DNA from: Isoptericola croceus
GTDB taxonomy: Bacteria > Actinomycetota > Actinomycetes > Actinomycetales > Cellulomonadaceae
Direction of reading: 5' to 3'
NCBI RefSeq assembly: GCF_029382255.1
Contig: NZ_JARLLG010000005.1
Location: forward strand, 62,001-126,000
Length of the DNA: 64,000 bases
Below the pieces are notes generated by a model that made no database searches, had not been told where the DNA came from, and worked only from the letters and a program-made list of their open reading frames with translations. This document shows positions 8,592 through 19,131 of this stretch, piece by piece. The stretch's first letter is position 1. Every line of letters begins with the position of its first letter. Made by a program: the position numbers and the translations under genes.

Positions 8592-11456
8592 ATGCCTCAG
8601 GGACGCACGCCGCTCGTCGGCCGCACCGCGGAGATCGCGACGCTCCGCGCGGCGCTGGCCGGCGCGCTCCGGGGTACCGGCGAGGTCGTCGTCGTCGCGG
8701 GCGAGGCAGGCATCGGCAAGACCCGGCTGGTGACCGAGCTGCTGAGCTTCGTCCCGCCGGAGGTGCTCGTCGCCCGGGGCCAGTGCGCGGACTCCGGGTC
8801 CGGGCCGGTGCCGTACGCCGGGCTCGACGGCGTCCTGCGCGACGTCGTGGCCGCTCTGGGCCCGACCGGGACCCTCGACGCGGCCGGTCCCGCCGCCGAC
8901 GCGCTGGGCGCGATCCAGCCCGGCCTGGTCGCGGTGCGTCCCGGCGTCGACGGGGGTCGCGCGCCGGAGGTGCTCGCCGACCTGCTCGCCGGTGTCGCGG
9001 ACGGACGTCCCGTCGTCGTCGTCGTGGAGGATCTGCACTGGTCCGACGACGTCACGCGTACCGCGCTGGTGCGTCTCGCCCGCGCGGCACGCGCAGCCCC
9101 AGGGCGGCGCCTGCTGCTGGTGGCGACCTACCGCAGCGACGACGTCACCCGACGGCATCCGCTGCGCACCACGCTCGCCGAGATCGACCGCGCCCGCCTG
9201 GCCAGCCGCATCGACGTCCCCCGCCTGGCACGTGACGAGATCGCCGAGCTCGCGCGGGCGGTGCTGGACGACGGCGGACGCCGCCCGGCCGGGGACGGGC
9301 TGGACGATCTCGTCGAGCGCTCCGAGGGCGTGCCGTTCTACGTCGAGGAGCTCGCGAGCTGTCTCGGCACAGCCATGCCGACCACGCTGCGCGACGTGCT
9401 GCTGCTGCGCTACTCCCAGCTCTCGCCGTCCGCCCAGGAGTTCTGCCGTACGGTGGCGGCGGCCGGCCAGCGAGCCGACCACGAGGTGCTCGCCGCGGTG
9501 CTCGGCGACGCCGCCCTGGCCGCCTGCGAACCCGCCGCCCGCGAGGCCGTGGAAGCACTCGTGCTGCAGGCCGAGACCGACGGCTACCGGTTCCGGCACG
9601 CACTGATGCAGGAGGCGGTCGACGCCGAGCTCCTGCCCACCGAGCGCCGGCGGCTGCACTCGGCGTACGCCGAGGCGCTCGAGGCCGGGCCCGCGACGGT
9701 GCCCCGGCTGGCGGAGGTCGCCGACCACTGGTGGCGCGCCCGGGTGCCGGACCGCGCGCTCGCCGCGTCGGTGGCGGGCCAGGACGCCGCGGGCCACGAC
9801 AAGGCCACCTCCACCTCGGTCGCCCTCGGCGAGCGTGCGCTGGAGCTGTGGGACCTCGTCCCGCACGCAGAGGAGGTCACCGGGACCACCCACCACGAGC
9901 TCCTGCTGCGGGTCGCCGACGCGCAGAAGGACGCGACACGGCTGGACCGGGCGGTGGCCCTGGCCCGGCAGGCGCACGCGGAGTGGCCGCCCGACGACGC
10001 CGGTGGCCGCGCGAGGGCACTCGGCCTCGCGGCGGTGCACACCTTGCGCACCGGAGACCCGTCAGGCCTGGACCTCCTGCACGAGGCCATCGAGACCGCA
10101 CCCGACGACCCCGCCACCCGTGCGCCGCTGCTCCGCATGAAGGCCCGCACGGCGATGCTCGCCGGCCGGGACGACGAGGCGGTGCGCACGGCCGACGCCG
10201 GGATCGAGGCCGCGACAGCAGTCGGTGACCGTGCCACGCTCTCCGCCCTGGTCAACGCGCGCGCCCTGGCCAGGATCGGCGCCGGGGACCTGGGTGCCAT
10301 CGACGACCTCGAGGAGTCCCGTCGCCTCGCCGGGGACGACTGGTCCGCTCTCTCGCGCTACTTCACCAACGCCTCGGACACCCGGATCAAGCTCGGGCGT
10401 TTCGGCGAGGCCCGGCGCATCGCCCAGGAGGGTGCCGACAAGGCGCGCTCGCGCGGAGCCGGACGGGTCAGCTTCGCGATGCTCGAGGGCAACGTCACCG
10501 AGGCCGACATCGGCCTCGGTCGCTGGGACGCGGCCGACGCCTGGTACGAACGGGCGACGACGCTGGTCGAACCCAGCGCCTACGCGGTCTACCTCGCCGA
10601 ACGCTGGACCTGGCTGACGCTGTGGCGCGGGAAGGTCGACACCGCGCAGACGATGGCGCGCCGCCACCGTGCGGTGTGGCTGCGCCACGAACGTCTCGAG
10701 ATGCAGGTGCGGTCACGGGTCCGAGGGACGCTCGCCGAGCTGGCGCTCGCCCGTGACGACCTCGACGACGCCCTGGGGCTCGTGACCCCGGCGACCGATC
10801 CTGAGCTGCTGCACGGCCCGTACGCGCTGTCCGTCCTGGCCGTCGCGGCCCGAGCGCTGGCACTGGCAGGCGCCCGCGGCAGCGCCGTGGACGTCACGCC
10901 CTACCGGGAGGCGCTCGACGCCGCGGCCTTCTGGCCCACCCACCCGGTGTGGAGCGCCGTGTTCGACGCCGAGCTCGGCGGCGGACCATGGTCCGCCGTC
11001 GCCGCCCTCGGGCACGACGACGGCGCTCCGGCCCACCTGCGGCCCTACGCCCTGTGGCGGGACGGGCAGGCACGCCTGGCGGACGGCGACAGGTCAACAG
11101 CCCGGGACCTGCTGACCTCTGCCGTGGACGCGGCACGGACGATCGGGGCCGGCTACGTCGTCGACCGTGCCGGCGCCCTGCTCGCCGACGCCGGACTGTC
11201 TGAGGGGAGAACCGCGACGCGGGCCGGAGCGCGGACCGGGGTGCCGCCGTCGGGCATGGCCAGCCTCACCGACCGCGAGCGCCAGGTCCTCGACCTGGTG
11301 GCCGGAGGACTGACCAACGGGCAGATCGCCGAGCGTCTGTTCATCTCGCGCAAGACGGCGTCCGTGCACGTCTCGGCGATCCTGCGCAAGCTCGGCGTCG
11401 CCTCGCGCACCGAGGCAGCCGTCCGCGCGCGGCCGGGGACGACGCCGGCGAGGTAG
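8592..11456 (+). CDS. LuxR-family transcriptional regulator with AAA ATPase domain (LAL type)
   Basis: 954 aa. The N-terminal P-loop ATPase has Walker A GEAGIGKT (37-44) and a Walker B-like VVVVEDLHWSD (about 141-151). A long TPR-like helical middle follows, and the C-terminal LuxR HTH (about 890-945) starts LTDRERQVLDLV and continues LTNGQIAERLFISRKTASVH. This is the LAL/MalT-like layout: a signal-controlled ATPase that activates transcription. The ATG at 8592 begins the conserved GRTPLVGR N-terminus; an earlier in-frame GTG (8505) would add residues without family similarity. No partner operon is visible, so the regulon is unknown. Confidence 0.93.
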   Translation: MPQGRTPLVGRTAEIATLRAALAGALRGTGEVVVVAGEAGIGKTRLVTELLSFVPPEVLVARGQCADSGSGPVPYAGLDGVLRDVVAALGPTGTLDAAGPAADALGAIQPGLVAVRPGVDGGRAPEVLADLLAGVADGRPVVVVVEDLHWSDDVTRTALVRLARAARAAPGRRLLLVATYRSDDVTRRHPLRTTLAEIDRARLASRIDVPRLARDEIAELARAVLDDGGRRPAGDGLDDLVERSEGVPFYVEELASCLGTAMPTTLRDVLLLRYSQLSPSAQEFCRTVAAAGQRADHEVLAAVLGDAALAACEPAAREAVEALVLQAETDGYRFRHALMQEAVDAELLPTERRRLHSAYAEALEAGPATVPRLAEVADHWWRARVPDRALAASVAGQDAAGHDKATSTSVALGERALELWDLVPHAEEVTGTTHHELLLRVADAQKDATRLDRAVALARQAHAEWPPDDAGGRARALGLAAVHTLRTGDPSGLDLLHEAIETAPDDPATRAPLLRMKARTAMLAGRDDEAVRTADAGIEAATAVGDRATLSALVNARALARIGAGDLGAIDDLEESRRLAGDDWSALSRYFTNASDTRIKLGRFGEARRIAQEGADKARSRGAGRVSFAMLEGNVTEADIGLGRWDAADAWYERATTLVEPSAYAVYLAERWTWLTLWRGKVDTAQTMARRHRAVWLRHERLEMQVRSRVRGTLAELALARDDLDDALGLVTPATDPELLHGPYALSVLAVAARALALAGARGSAVDVTPYREALDAAAFWPTHPVWSAVFDAELGGGPWSAVAALGHDDGAPAHLRPYALWRDGQARLADGDRSTARDLLTSAVDAARTIGAGYVVDRAGALLADAGLSEGRTATRAGARTGVPPSGMASLTDRERQVLDLVAGGLTNGQIAERLFISRKTASVHVSAILRKLGVASRTEAAVRARPGTTPAR

Positions 11457-11508
11457 CACCGCCCGGCCGCGGCGCGTGTCGGTCACCGCCACCGACGTCG
11501 CCGCTCTC

Positions 11509-11514
11509 TAGGCT
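11509..11514 (+). promoter_or_regulatory. -10 box (TAGGCT) of the DUF3097 gene
   Basis: TAGGCT ends seven bases before the GTG at 11522, without a ribosome-binding site between. This is the leaderless spacing seen for many genes here and supports the GTG start. Confidence 0.5.
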
Positions 11515-11521
11515 CTCCTGC

Positions 11522-12403
11522 GTGCACGACCGCTACGGATCCGACGTCCTCGCCTCCACCTCGAGCCGCGCTCCCGGCACCCCCGACGGCTCCGCCCACC
11601 ACCGCCGCCGGCCCACGTCACGGCCGCAGCCGGCCGAGCCCGGGCTGGTCGTCGAAGAGGTGCAGACCGGCTGGGTGGGCGCGGTGGTCCACGTCGAGAA
11701 GTCGGGGGGCATGCACCTGGTGGTGCTCGAGGACCGGCGAGGCCGGACCCGCTCCTTCCCGCTCGGTCCAGGGTTCTGGGTCGACGGGCAGCCCGTCGAG
11801 CTCACCGCTCCGGTGACGTCGCGGGCACCGGCCCGTCCGACGCGCACGGCCTCCGGATCGGTCGCCGTGCACGGCACGCGGGCCCGGGTCGCCCGGGGGT
11901 CACGCATCTGGGTCGAGGGAAAGCACGACGCCGAGCTCGTGGAGAAGGTGTGGGGCGACGACCTGCGCGTCGAGGGCGTGGTCGTCGAGATGCTCGACGG
12001 CGTCGACAACCTCGCCGACGCGCTGGCGGAGTTCGTCCCGAGCGCCGAGCGCCGGGTCGGGGTGCTCGTCGACCACCTCGTGCCAGGTTCCAAGGAGCAA
12101 CGGATCACGACGCAGGCGCTGCGCACGGTGACGGCGGGCACCGTGCTCGTGCTGGGTCACCCCTACGTCGACGTCTGGCAGGCCGTCCGGCCTGCGCGCG
12201 TCGGGCTCGAGCGCTGGCCGACGATCGACCGCGGCACCGAGTGGAAGATCGGCATCCTGCAAGAGCTCGGCTGGCCGGCGTCAGGCCCCGCGGACGTGGG
12301 CCGGGCGTGGCAGCGGATCCTCGCCTCGGTCCGGGACTTCAGAGACCTCGACCCGGCCCTGCTGGGCCGGGTCGAGGAGCTCATCGACTTCGTGACGGCG
12401 TGA
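11522..12403 (+). CDS. DUF3097 family protein with a TOPRIM-like motif
   Basis: 293 aa actinobacterial protein of unknown function. Residues 131-140 read VEGKHDAELV, followed by an acidic VLVDH at about 181-185; this resembles the Glu and Asp motifs of TOPRIM domains in primases and topoisomerases, so a nucleic-acid role is a plausible inference. The N-terminal 40 residues are disordered, and residues 41-95 form a small beta-rich domain. It converges with the DUF4282 gene, with only one base between the two stop codons' outer ends. Confidence 0.85.
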   Translation: MHDRYGSDVLASTSSRAPGTPDGSAHHRRRPTSRPQPAEPGLVVEEVQTGWVGAVVHVEKSGGMHLVVLEDRRGRTRSFPLGPGFWVDGQPVELTAPVTSRAPARPTRTASGSVAVHGTRARVARGSRIWVEGKHDAELVEKVWGDDLRVEGVVVEMLDGVDNLADALAEFVPSAERRVGVLVDHLVPGSKEQRITTQALRTVTAGTVLVLGHPYVDVWQAVRPARVGLERWPTIDRGTEWKIGILQELGWPASGPADVGRAWQRILASVRDFRDLDPALLGRVEELIDFVTA

Positions 12404-12913
12404 TCACACGATCCCGTCACGCCGGGCGTAGTGGTTGACCTTCTCGGAGATGGACACCACCGCCAGGTAGAACTCCAGCGTGATCCGGGCGATCGCGAGG
12501 TAGACCAGGGCGATGATCCAGCCGAAGAGCAGGAACCCGATGCCGGCCCAGACGCTGTTGGCGAACGCTGCGACGAGGGCGACCAGCCAGCCGAGGGCGA
12601 CGAGGACCGTCACGATCACGTAGACGATCTTGACGACCTTGGGCGTCACGTAGTTCATGAACGAGTAGTCGAACAGCGCGCCGAAGAAGCCCTTGGTGTC
12701 GTTGCGCGCCACGTTCGCGGCCGATGACGCCGCGCCCGCGTAGAACGGCTGATCCCCGGCGGGCTGTTCACCGACGGGCCGCTCGCCGATGGGCTGCTCG
12801 TACGGCAGGGGCGGCTGTTGCTGGTGGGGCTGCTGCGGCGGTCCAGGGCTCGGCGGCTGCTGGCCGTACGGGTCGTCCGGCTGCCCCGGCGACCTCGGCG
12901 TGTTCTCGCTCAT
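12404..12913 (-). CDS. DUF4282 family membrane protein
   Basis: 169 aa. A Pro/Gln-rich cytoplasmic head (about 1-75) precedes the conserved DYSFMNYVTPKVVKIVY motif and two transmembrane helices (about 93-117 and 121-148), then a short charged tail. Function unknown. GAGGAGG lies six bases upstream of ATG 12913. The Pro/Gln-rich head resembles those of the two neighbouring DUF4870 proteins although the membrane domains differ, and the genes are divergent. Confidence 0.88.
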   Translation of the reverse strand: MSENTPRSPGQPDDPYGQQPPSPGPPQQPHQQQPPLPYEQPIGERPVGEQPAGDQPFYAGAASSAANVARNDTKGFFGALFDYSFMNYVTPKVVKIVYVIVTVLVALGWLVALVAAFANSVWAGIGFLLFGWIIALVYLAIARITLEFYLAVVSISEKVNHYARRDGIV

Positions 12914-13027
12914 CGTTCCTCCTCGGTGGTGGAAGGGCCGAGACCACTGTCGGTCCGCCGGTGGCCGTGCGCCACCCGACGCCCGATTCGTCCGACAAGG
13001 CGCACCAGCCTCTGCCAAGATGGAGAC

Positions 13028-13423
13028 ATGACCCAGACCCCGACGCCTCCGGACCAGCCGTACGGGCCTCGCCCGCTGTCGCAGTCCGACGAGCGCACCT
13101 GGGCGATCTTCGCCCACATCGGCCCGCTGATCGTGGCGGCGCTCAGCGCGGGGACCCTCGGATTCCTGGCCCCGCTGATCATCTGGCTCCTGCTGCGCGA
13201 CCGCAGCGCGTTCGTCGCCGACCAGGCCAAGGAGGCGCTCAACTTCCAGATCACGCTGCTCATCGGCGTCGTCATCGGGTGGGTCACCGTCGCGATCCTC
13301 ATCGGTTGGCTGATCATCGCCGCCGTGTGGGTCACCGGCCTGGTCCTGGCGATCATCGCGGCCATCACCGTGAACCGCTACGAGCTCTACCGCTACCCCA
13401 TCATCCTGCGCATGGTGCGGTGA
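13028..13423 (+). CDS. DUF4870 family membrane protein (copy 1)
   Basis: 131 aa. A short Pro-rich head leads to the family motif DERTWAIFAHIGPLI, then three to four hydrophobic helices with the signature DQAKEALNFQIT and a C-terminal YELYRYPIILRMVR. Function unknown; members are small bacterial membrane proteins. GGAG precedes the ATG. It is paralogous to the next gene. Confidence 0.88.
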   Translation: MTQTPTPPDQPYGPRPLSQSDERTWAIFAHIGPLIVAALSAGTLGFLAPLIIWLLLRDRSAFVADQAKEALNFQITLLIGVVIGWVTVAILIGWLIIAAVWVTGLVLAIIAAITVNRYELYRYPIILRMVR

Positions 13424-13542
13424 CCGGGTGAAATCTCCCGGCGGCCGTCAGGCCATCCACCACCCGGCCCTCCCCACCGGTAGGTTCACCCGGTGTGTGC
13501 CCGGCGACCGGGACGCACCGCCCGACGAAGGAGAGACAGCAG
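13424..13542. other. Intergenic region with a 10-bp inverted repeat
   Basis: ACCGGGTGAA (13423-13432) is repeated in inverted form as TTCACCCGGT (13485-13494), 52 bases apart. A TAGGTT (13481-13486) could be a -10 box for the second DUF4870 gene, and GAAGGAG precedes its ATG. The repeat may be an operator or part of the upstream gene's terminator. Confidence 0.35.
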
Positions 13543-14025
13543 ATGACTGACGCGACACCCGAGCCGAACACCGGTCAGCAGCCCGATCAGCCGCAGCAGC
13601 CCGCGCAGCAGCCCGGCCAGCCGCAACAGCCCTCCGGCCAGCAGACCCCGCCCCAGCAGCCCTACGGCCAGCAGCCGGCCGGGCAGTACCCGCCCGCCCC
13701 TGTCTCGCCGTCGGACGAGCGGACCTGGTCGATCCTGGCGCACGCCGGTGGCATCGTGCTGGGCTTCGTCGCACCTCTGATCGTCTGGCTGATCTACAAG
13801 GACCGCAGCCAGCGCCTCAACGACCAGGGCAAGGAAGCACTGAACTTCCAGCTCACCCTGCTGCTGGCGTACGTGGTCGGCTCCGTGCTGCTCGCGATCC
13901 TCGTCGGCGGGCTGATCATGCTCGCCGCCTGGGTCTGCGCGATCGTGTTCGGCATCCTCGGCGCCATGGCCGCCTCGCGCGACGAGTGGTACCGGTACCC
14001 GTTCAAGATCACGTTCATCAAGTGA
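13543..14025 (+). CDS. DUF4870 family membrane protein (copy 2)
   Basis: 160 aa. A 50-residue Gln/Pro-rich low-complexity head precedes the same motif order as its neighbour: DERTWSILAHAGGI, DRSQRLNDQGKEALNFQLT, and a C-terminal EWYRYPFKITFIK. A GAAGGAG ribosome-binding site lies upstream of the ATG. A tandem duplication with the previous gene is evident from the shared motifs. Function unknown. Confidence 0.9.
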   Translation: MTDATPEPNTGQQPDQPQQPAQQPGQPQQPSGQQTPPQQPYGQQPAGQYPPAPVSPSDERTWSILAHAGGIVLGFVAPLIVWLIYKDRSQRLNDQGKEALNFQLTLLLAYVVGSVLLAILVGGLIMLAAWVCAIVFGILGAMAASRDEWYRYPFKITFIK

Positions 14026-14030
14026 CGCGT

Positions 14031-14068
14031 CCCCGGCGCCGGAGAGCAGCCCGCTGCCGGCGCCGGGG
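14031..14068. terminator. Bidirectional hairpin terminator between DUF4870 and hemW
   Basis: CCCCGGCGCCGG (14031-14042) pairs perfectly with CCGGCGCCGGGG (14057-14068), and the loop contains a further CAG/CTG pairing. It starts five bases after one stop codon and ends one base before the other, between convergent genes. No T-tract is present, as is usual in actinobacteria. Confidence 0.75.
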
Positions 14069-15364
14069 TCACGCGGTCAGCTCACGCACCACGGCGTCGG
14101 CCAGGAGCCGTCCGCGACGCGTGAGCACGGCACGGCCGCGGACGGCGGCCGTGCCGTCGAGCAGACCGGAGGCCACCAGGCCCGCGACCGCGCGGCGCCC
14201 GGCCGGGTCCAGCAGCGCGAGATCAAGCCCTTCCGCCAGCCGCACCCCGAGCATGACGCGCTCCAGGTGGGCCTCGGCCGCCGTGAGCAGCTCTCGGCCT
14301 GCGCCCGGCGAGCCGCCGGCCTCGAGCTGCGCGGCGTAGCGCCGCGGATGCTTGACGTTCCACCAGCGCACACCGACGTGCTCCGCGGCCGCCGCGCCGC
14401 CGTCGAGCCCGGACCGGGCACCGACGTAGGAGTGCGCCCCCGGGCCGATGCCCCACCAGTCGTCGCCGCGCCAGTAGGCGAGGTTGTGCCGGCAGGCGTG
14501 CTCGGCACCGCGTGACCAGTTGCTCACCTCGTACCAGTCGAGCCCGGCGGCGGTGAGCAGGTCGTCCGCGATCTCGTACTTGGCGGCCTGGTCGTCCTCG
14601 TCCGGCAGCCGCACCTCGCCGCGCCGCACCTGGGCCGCCATCTTGGTGCCCGGCTCCACGACGAGCGCATACGCCGAGACATGGTCCACCCCGGTGGACA
14701 GCGCGGCCTCCACCGAGACCCGCCAGTCGTCCGCGGACTCCCCCGGGGTGCCGTAGATGAGGTCGAGCGAGACGTCGAGGCCCGCCTCCCGGGCCCAGCG
14801 CACGACGTCGGGGATCCGCGCGGGATCGTGCGTGCGCTCCAGCGTGGCCAGGACGTGCGGCACCGCGGACTGCATCCCGAAGGACACCCGGGTGAACCCG
14901 GCCTCGGCGAGCACGGACAGGGACTCGGGTGACACCGAGTCGGGGTTGGCCTCCGTGCTGACCTCGGCGTCCGGCGCCAGCCCCCAGGCGCCCCGCACGC
15001 CGGCGAGGATCCGGGCGAGGTCCGCGGCGGGCAGCATCGTGGGGGTGCCACCCCCGAAGAACACCGTCGAGACCGGTCGGTCCCCCAGACCCGCGTCGGC
15101 AAGAACCCGGGCGGCGAGATCTACCTCGCGGAGCGCCGTCGTCGCGTACGCCATCTGCGAGGCACCGCCGCCCAGCTCGGCGGCGGTGTAGGTGTTGAAG
15201 TCGCAGTAGCCGCAACGGACCGAGCAGAACGGCACGTGCACGTACACGCCGAAGCCTGGCCGGGACGCGGCGCCCTGCGCGTGACCGGGCGCGCCGACGT
15301 CGGACACGAAGCCGGGCAGCGCGCCGTCCGCCGGGACGGGATCGCCGTCGGGGAGGGCGGGCAC
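14069..15364 (-). CDS. hemW: HemW-type radical SAM protein (heme chaperone, coproporphyrinogen III oxidase-like)
   Basis: 431 aa. The radical-SAM cluster motif C-x3-C-x2-C is at Cys47, Cys51 and Cys54 in PFCSVRCGYCDF, followed by the GGGTPT motif, FGMQS, and a C-terminal HemN-like helical domain. HemW proteins bind heme and are thought to deliver it rather than oxidise coproporphyrinogen. The GTG at 15364 is preferred because it follows the lepA stop immediately; lepA-hemW is a common actinobacterial pair. Confidence 0.93.
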   Translation of the reverse strand: MPALPDGDPVPADGALPGFVSDVGAPGHAQGAASRPGFGVYVHVPFCSVRCGYCDFNTYTAAELGGGASQMAYATTALREVDLAARVLADAGLGDRPVSTVFFGGGTPTMLPAADLARILAGVRGAWGLAPDAEVSTEANPDSVSPESLSVLAEAGFTRVSFGMQSAVPHVLATLERTHDPARIPDVVRWAREAGLDVSLDLIYGTPGESADDWRVSVEAALSTGVDHVSAYALVVEPGTKMAAQVRRGEVRLPDEDDQAAKYEIADDLLTAAGLDWYEVSNWSRGAEHACRHNLAYWRGDDWWGIGPGAHSYVGARSGLDGGAAAAEHVGVRWWNVKHPRRYAAQLEAGGSPGAGRELLTAAEAHLERVMLGVRLAEGLDLALLDPAGRRAVAGLVASGLLDGTAAVRGRAVLTRRGRLLADAVVRELTA

Positions 15365-15365
15365 G

Positions 15366-17324
<1,959 letters not shown>

Positions 17325-17407
17325 TCTCCCACGCCCCGGTGCACGGTTTGGCAGGACCTCGACGATGCCTGGCCGAGCGGGCCCTTCAGCCTCGACACGA
17401 CCCCGTC

Positions 17408-17413
17408 TAGCGT
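17408..17413 (+). promoter_or_regulatory. -10 box (TAGCGT) of the mycothiol-enzyme gene
   Basis: TAGCGT followed by six bases and the ATG at 17420; leaderless spacing, supporting this start. Confidence 0.5.
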
Positions 17414-17419
17414 GGCGCC

Positions 17420-18226
17420 ATGACCGTGCCCGCGCCCTTCGTCGACCCGGCTTCCGGGGTTCGTGCCGACGGCCGCACCGACGCCGGGACGGACCTCGAC
17501 CGTCTCGCCGCGCTGGTCCGGCTCCAGGCGGACTTCGTCGCCGGGATCGACGGCGCCGACCCGAACGCCCCGGTCCCTGCGTGCGGACGATGGCGGGTCC
17601 GGAACCTCGTCACACACCTCGGGCGCATCCACCACTGGGCCGCCGGCCAGGCACGCCGGCGGCAGGAGAACCCGCTCGGCCGCGGACCGTTCGACCTCGC
17701 GCCCTTCTACGCGACGCAGGCGGCCGAGATCCGCGACACGCTGGCCGCACTGGGGCCGGACGCCTCGTCGTGGACGCTGCTCGGCAACGGCCCGGCGTCG
17801 TTCTGGCGGCGCCGGCAGACGCACGAGACGCTCGTCCACCTGCACGACCTGCGCGCCGCCCGGCTCGGTTCGGGTACGGCGGTCGCCCACGAGGCGCCGA
17901 TCGACGTGCCACCACAGCTCTGGGCCGACGCCGTGGACGAGGTCGTGCGGATGTTCGCGCCGCGTCAGGTCCGGCTCGGCCGCATGGAGCCGCTGACCAA
18001 CGCCGTCGGCCTCGAGGCCCAGGACGTCGGATGGTCGTGGACGCTCGGCGCGCCCGACCACGGCGCGGGCCGACCCGCATCCGGCCCGACGGTCACCCTG
18101 CGAGCCCCCGCCCGCGAGCTGGCGCTGGTCCTCTGGCGGCGACTGGCGCCCGGCGAGGCCGAGGTCGAGATCGACGGGGACCGCGCCGCACTCGACGCCG
18201 CCCTGGCTGCACCGATCGTCCCCTGA
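17420..18226 (+). CDS. Mycothiol-dependent maleylpyruvate isomerase family protein
   Basis: 268 aa. The N-terminal DinB-like four-helix domain carries a likely metal triad: His66 ([12 protein letters not shown]), Glu136 and His140 ([10 protein letters not shown]), which matches the His/Glu/His pattern known for the Corynebacterium maleylpyruvate isomerase. A C-terminal SCP2-like MDMPI domain follows (about 160-265). Such enzymes use mycothiol, the actinobacterial thiol, as cofactor. No maleylpyruvate pathway genes lie nearby, so the actual substrate is unknown; a detoxifying S-transferase is also possible. Confidence 0.88.
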   Translation: MTVPAPFVDPASGVRADGRTDAGTDLDRLAALVRLQADFVAGIDGADPNAPVPACGRWRVRNLVTHLGRIHHWAAGQARRRQENPLGRGPFDLAPFYATQAAEIRDTLAALGPDASSWTLLGNGPASFWRRRQTHETLVHLHDLRAARLGSGTAVAHEAPIDVPPQLWADAVDEVVRMFAPRQVRLGRMEPLTNAVGLEAQDVGWSWTLGAPDHGAGRPASGPTVTLRAPARELALVLWRRLAPGEAEVEIDGDRAALDAALAAPIVP

Positions 18227-18308
18227 GCGCCGCGGCCGCTCGCCGTGGGTCCGCGCCGCTGCTTGACTGACAGACCGACCCGGTCCGTCCGCTCAGCGAG
18301 GAGCCCCC

Positions 18309-19097
18309 GTGCCGCACACCGTCATCGTCGAGCGCCACGGCGCCGTCGCACTCGTCACCCTGCACCGCCCCGAGGCGCGCAACGCCCTCGACCTGGCGCT
18401 CAAGGAGGAACTCCTGGCCGCGCTCGGCAAGGTCGGCTCCGACCCCGGGGTGCGTGCTGTCGTCCTCACCGGCGCCGGACCTGCCTTCTGCGTGGGGCAG
18501 GACCTGCGCGAGCACGTCGAGTCGCTCGAGTCGGGTGCGTGGGCGACCCAGCGCACCGTGGAGCGGCACTACGGTCCCATCGCGCAGGCACTGACGACGA
18601 TGCCCAAACCCGTCGTCGCGGCCGTGCACGGTGCCTGCGTCGGGGCCGGCCTGGGGATCGCTCTGGCCTGCGACCTGCGGGTGCTCGCCGACGACGCCGT
18701 GCTCGGCACGGCGTTCGGCGGCGTCGGCCTGACCTTCGACACCGGGCTGTCCGCCACCTTGACCTGGGCGGTGGGCGCGGCGCGCGCCCGCGAGCTCGTC
18801 CTCCTCGGTGACACCTTCGACGCAGCGAGCGCCGTCGCGTGGGGCATCGCGGGACGCGTGGTGCCGGCCGACGACGTGCTGCCGACGGCGCTGGAGATCG
18901 CCGCCCGGCTTGCCGCAGGCCCGCCGCTCGCTCACGCGGCATCCAAGCGGCTCGTCGCCGCCGCAACAGCCCGACCGTTGGCGGCCTCGCTGGCGGCCGA
19001 GGCCGAGGAGCAGGACCGGCTCGGCCGCACGGCCGACCACCGCGAGGCCGTCGACGCGTTCCTGGCCCACCGGCAGCCGTCGTTCGACGGACGGTGA
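18309..19097 (+). CDS. Enoyl-CoA hydratase/isomerase family protein (PaaG-like)
   Basis: 262 aa, crotonase fold. Oxyanion-hole motifs are visible: AFCVGQDL (about 60-66) and HGACVGAGLGIALACDL (about 107-123). The Glu of the classic hydratase motif (CELA type) is replaced by hydrophobic residues, and the second catalytic position has Asp144 in LTFDTG, as in isomerases of the PaaG group. I therefore infer isomerase rather than hydratase activity. It is an isolated gene 82 bases after its neighbour, with a GAGGAG ribosome-binding site. Confidence 0.88.
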   Translation: MPHTVIVERHGAVALVTLHRPEARNALDLALKEELLAALGKVGSDPGVRAVVLTGAGPAFCVGQDLREHVESLESGAWATQRTVERHYGPIAQALTTMPKPVVAAVHGACVGAGLGIALACDLRVLADDAVLGTAFGGVGLTFDTGLSATLTWAVGAARARELVLLGDTFDAASAVAWGIAGRVVPADDVLPTALEIAARLAAGPPLAHAASKRLVAAATARPLAASLAAEAEEQDRLGRTADHREAVDAFLAHRQPSFDGR

Positions 19098-19119
19098 GCC
19101 GGAGAGATCCCAGGACGCC

Positions 19120-19125
19120 TAGGGT
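19120..19125 (+). promoter_or_regulatory. -10 box (TAGGGT) of the PemK-like gene
   Basis: TAGGGT lies six bases before the GTG at 19132, and no ribosome-binding site is visible; this fits leaderless translation. Confidence 0.5.
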
Positions 19126-19131
19126 GGTCCC

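Noticed and set aside
8136-10040. A 634-codon minus-strand frame opposite the LAL regulator
   Set aside because: It covers the Walker A half of a clearly real plus-strand gene and shows no domain of its own.
13543-13700. CAGCAGCC-type tandem repeats
   Set aside because: They are codons of the Gln/Pro-rich head of the DUF4870 protein.
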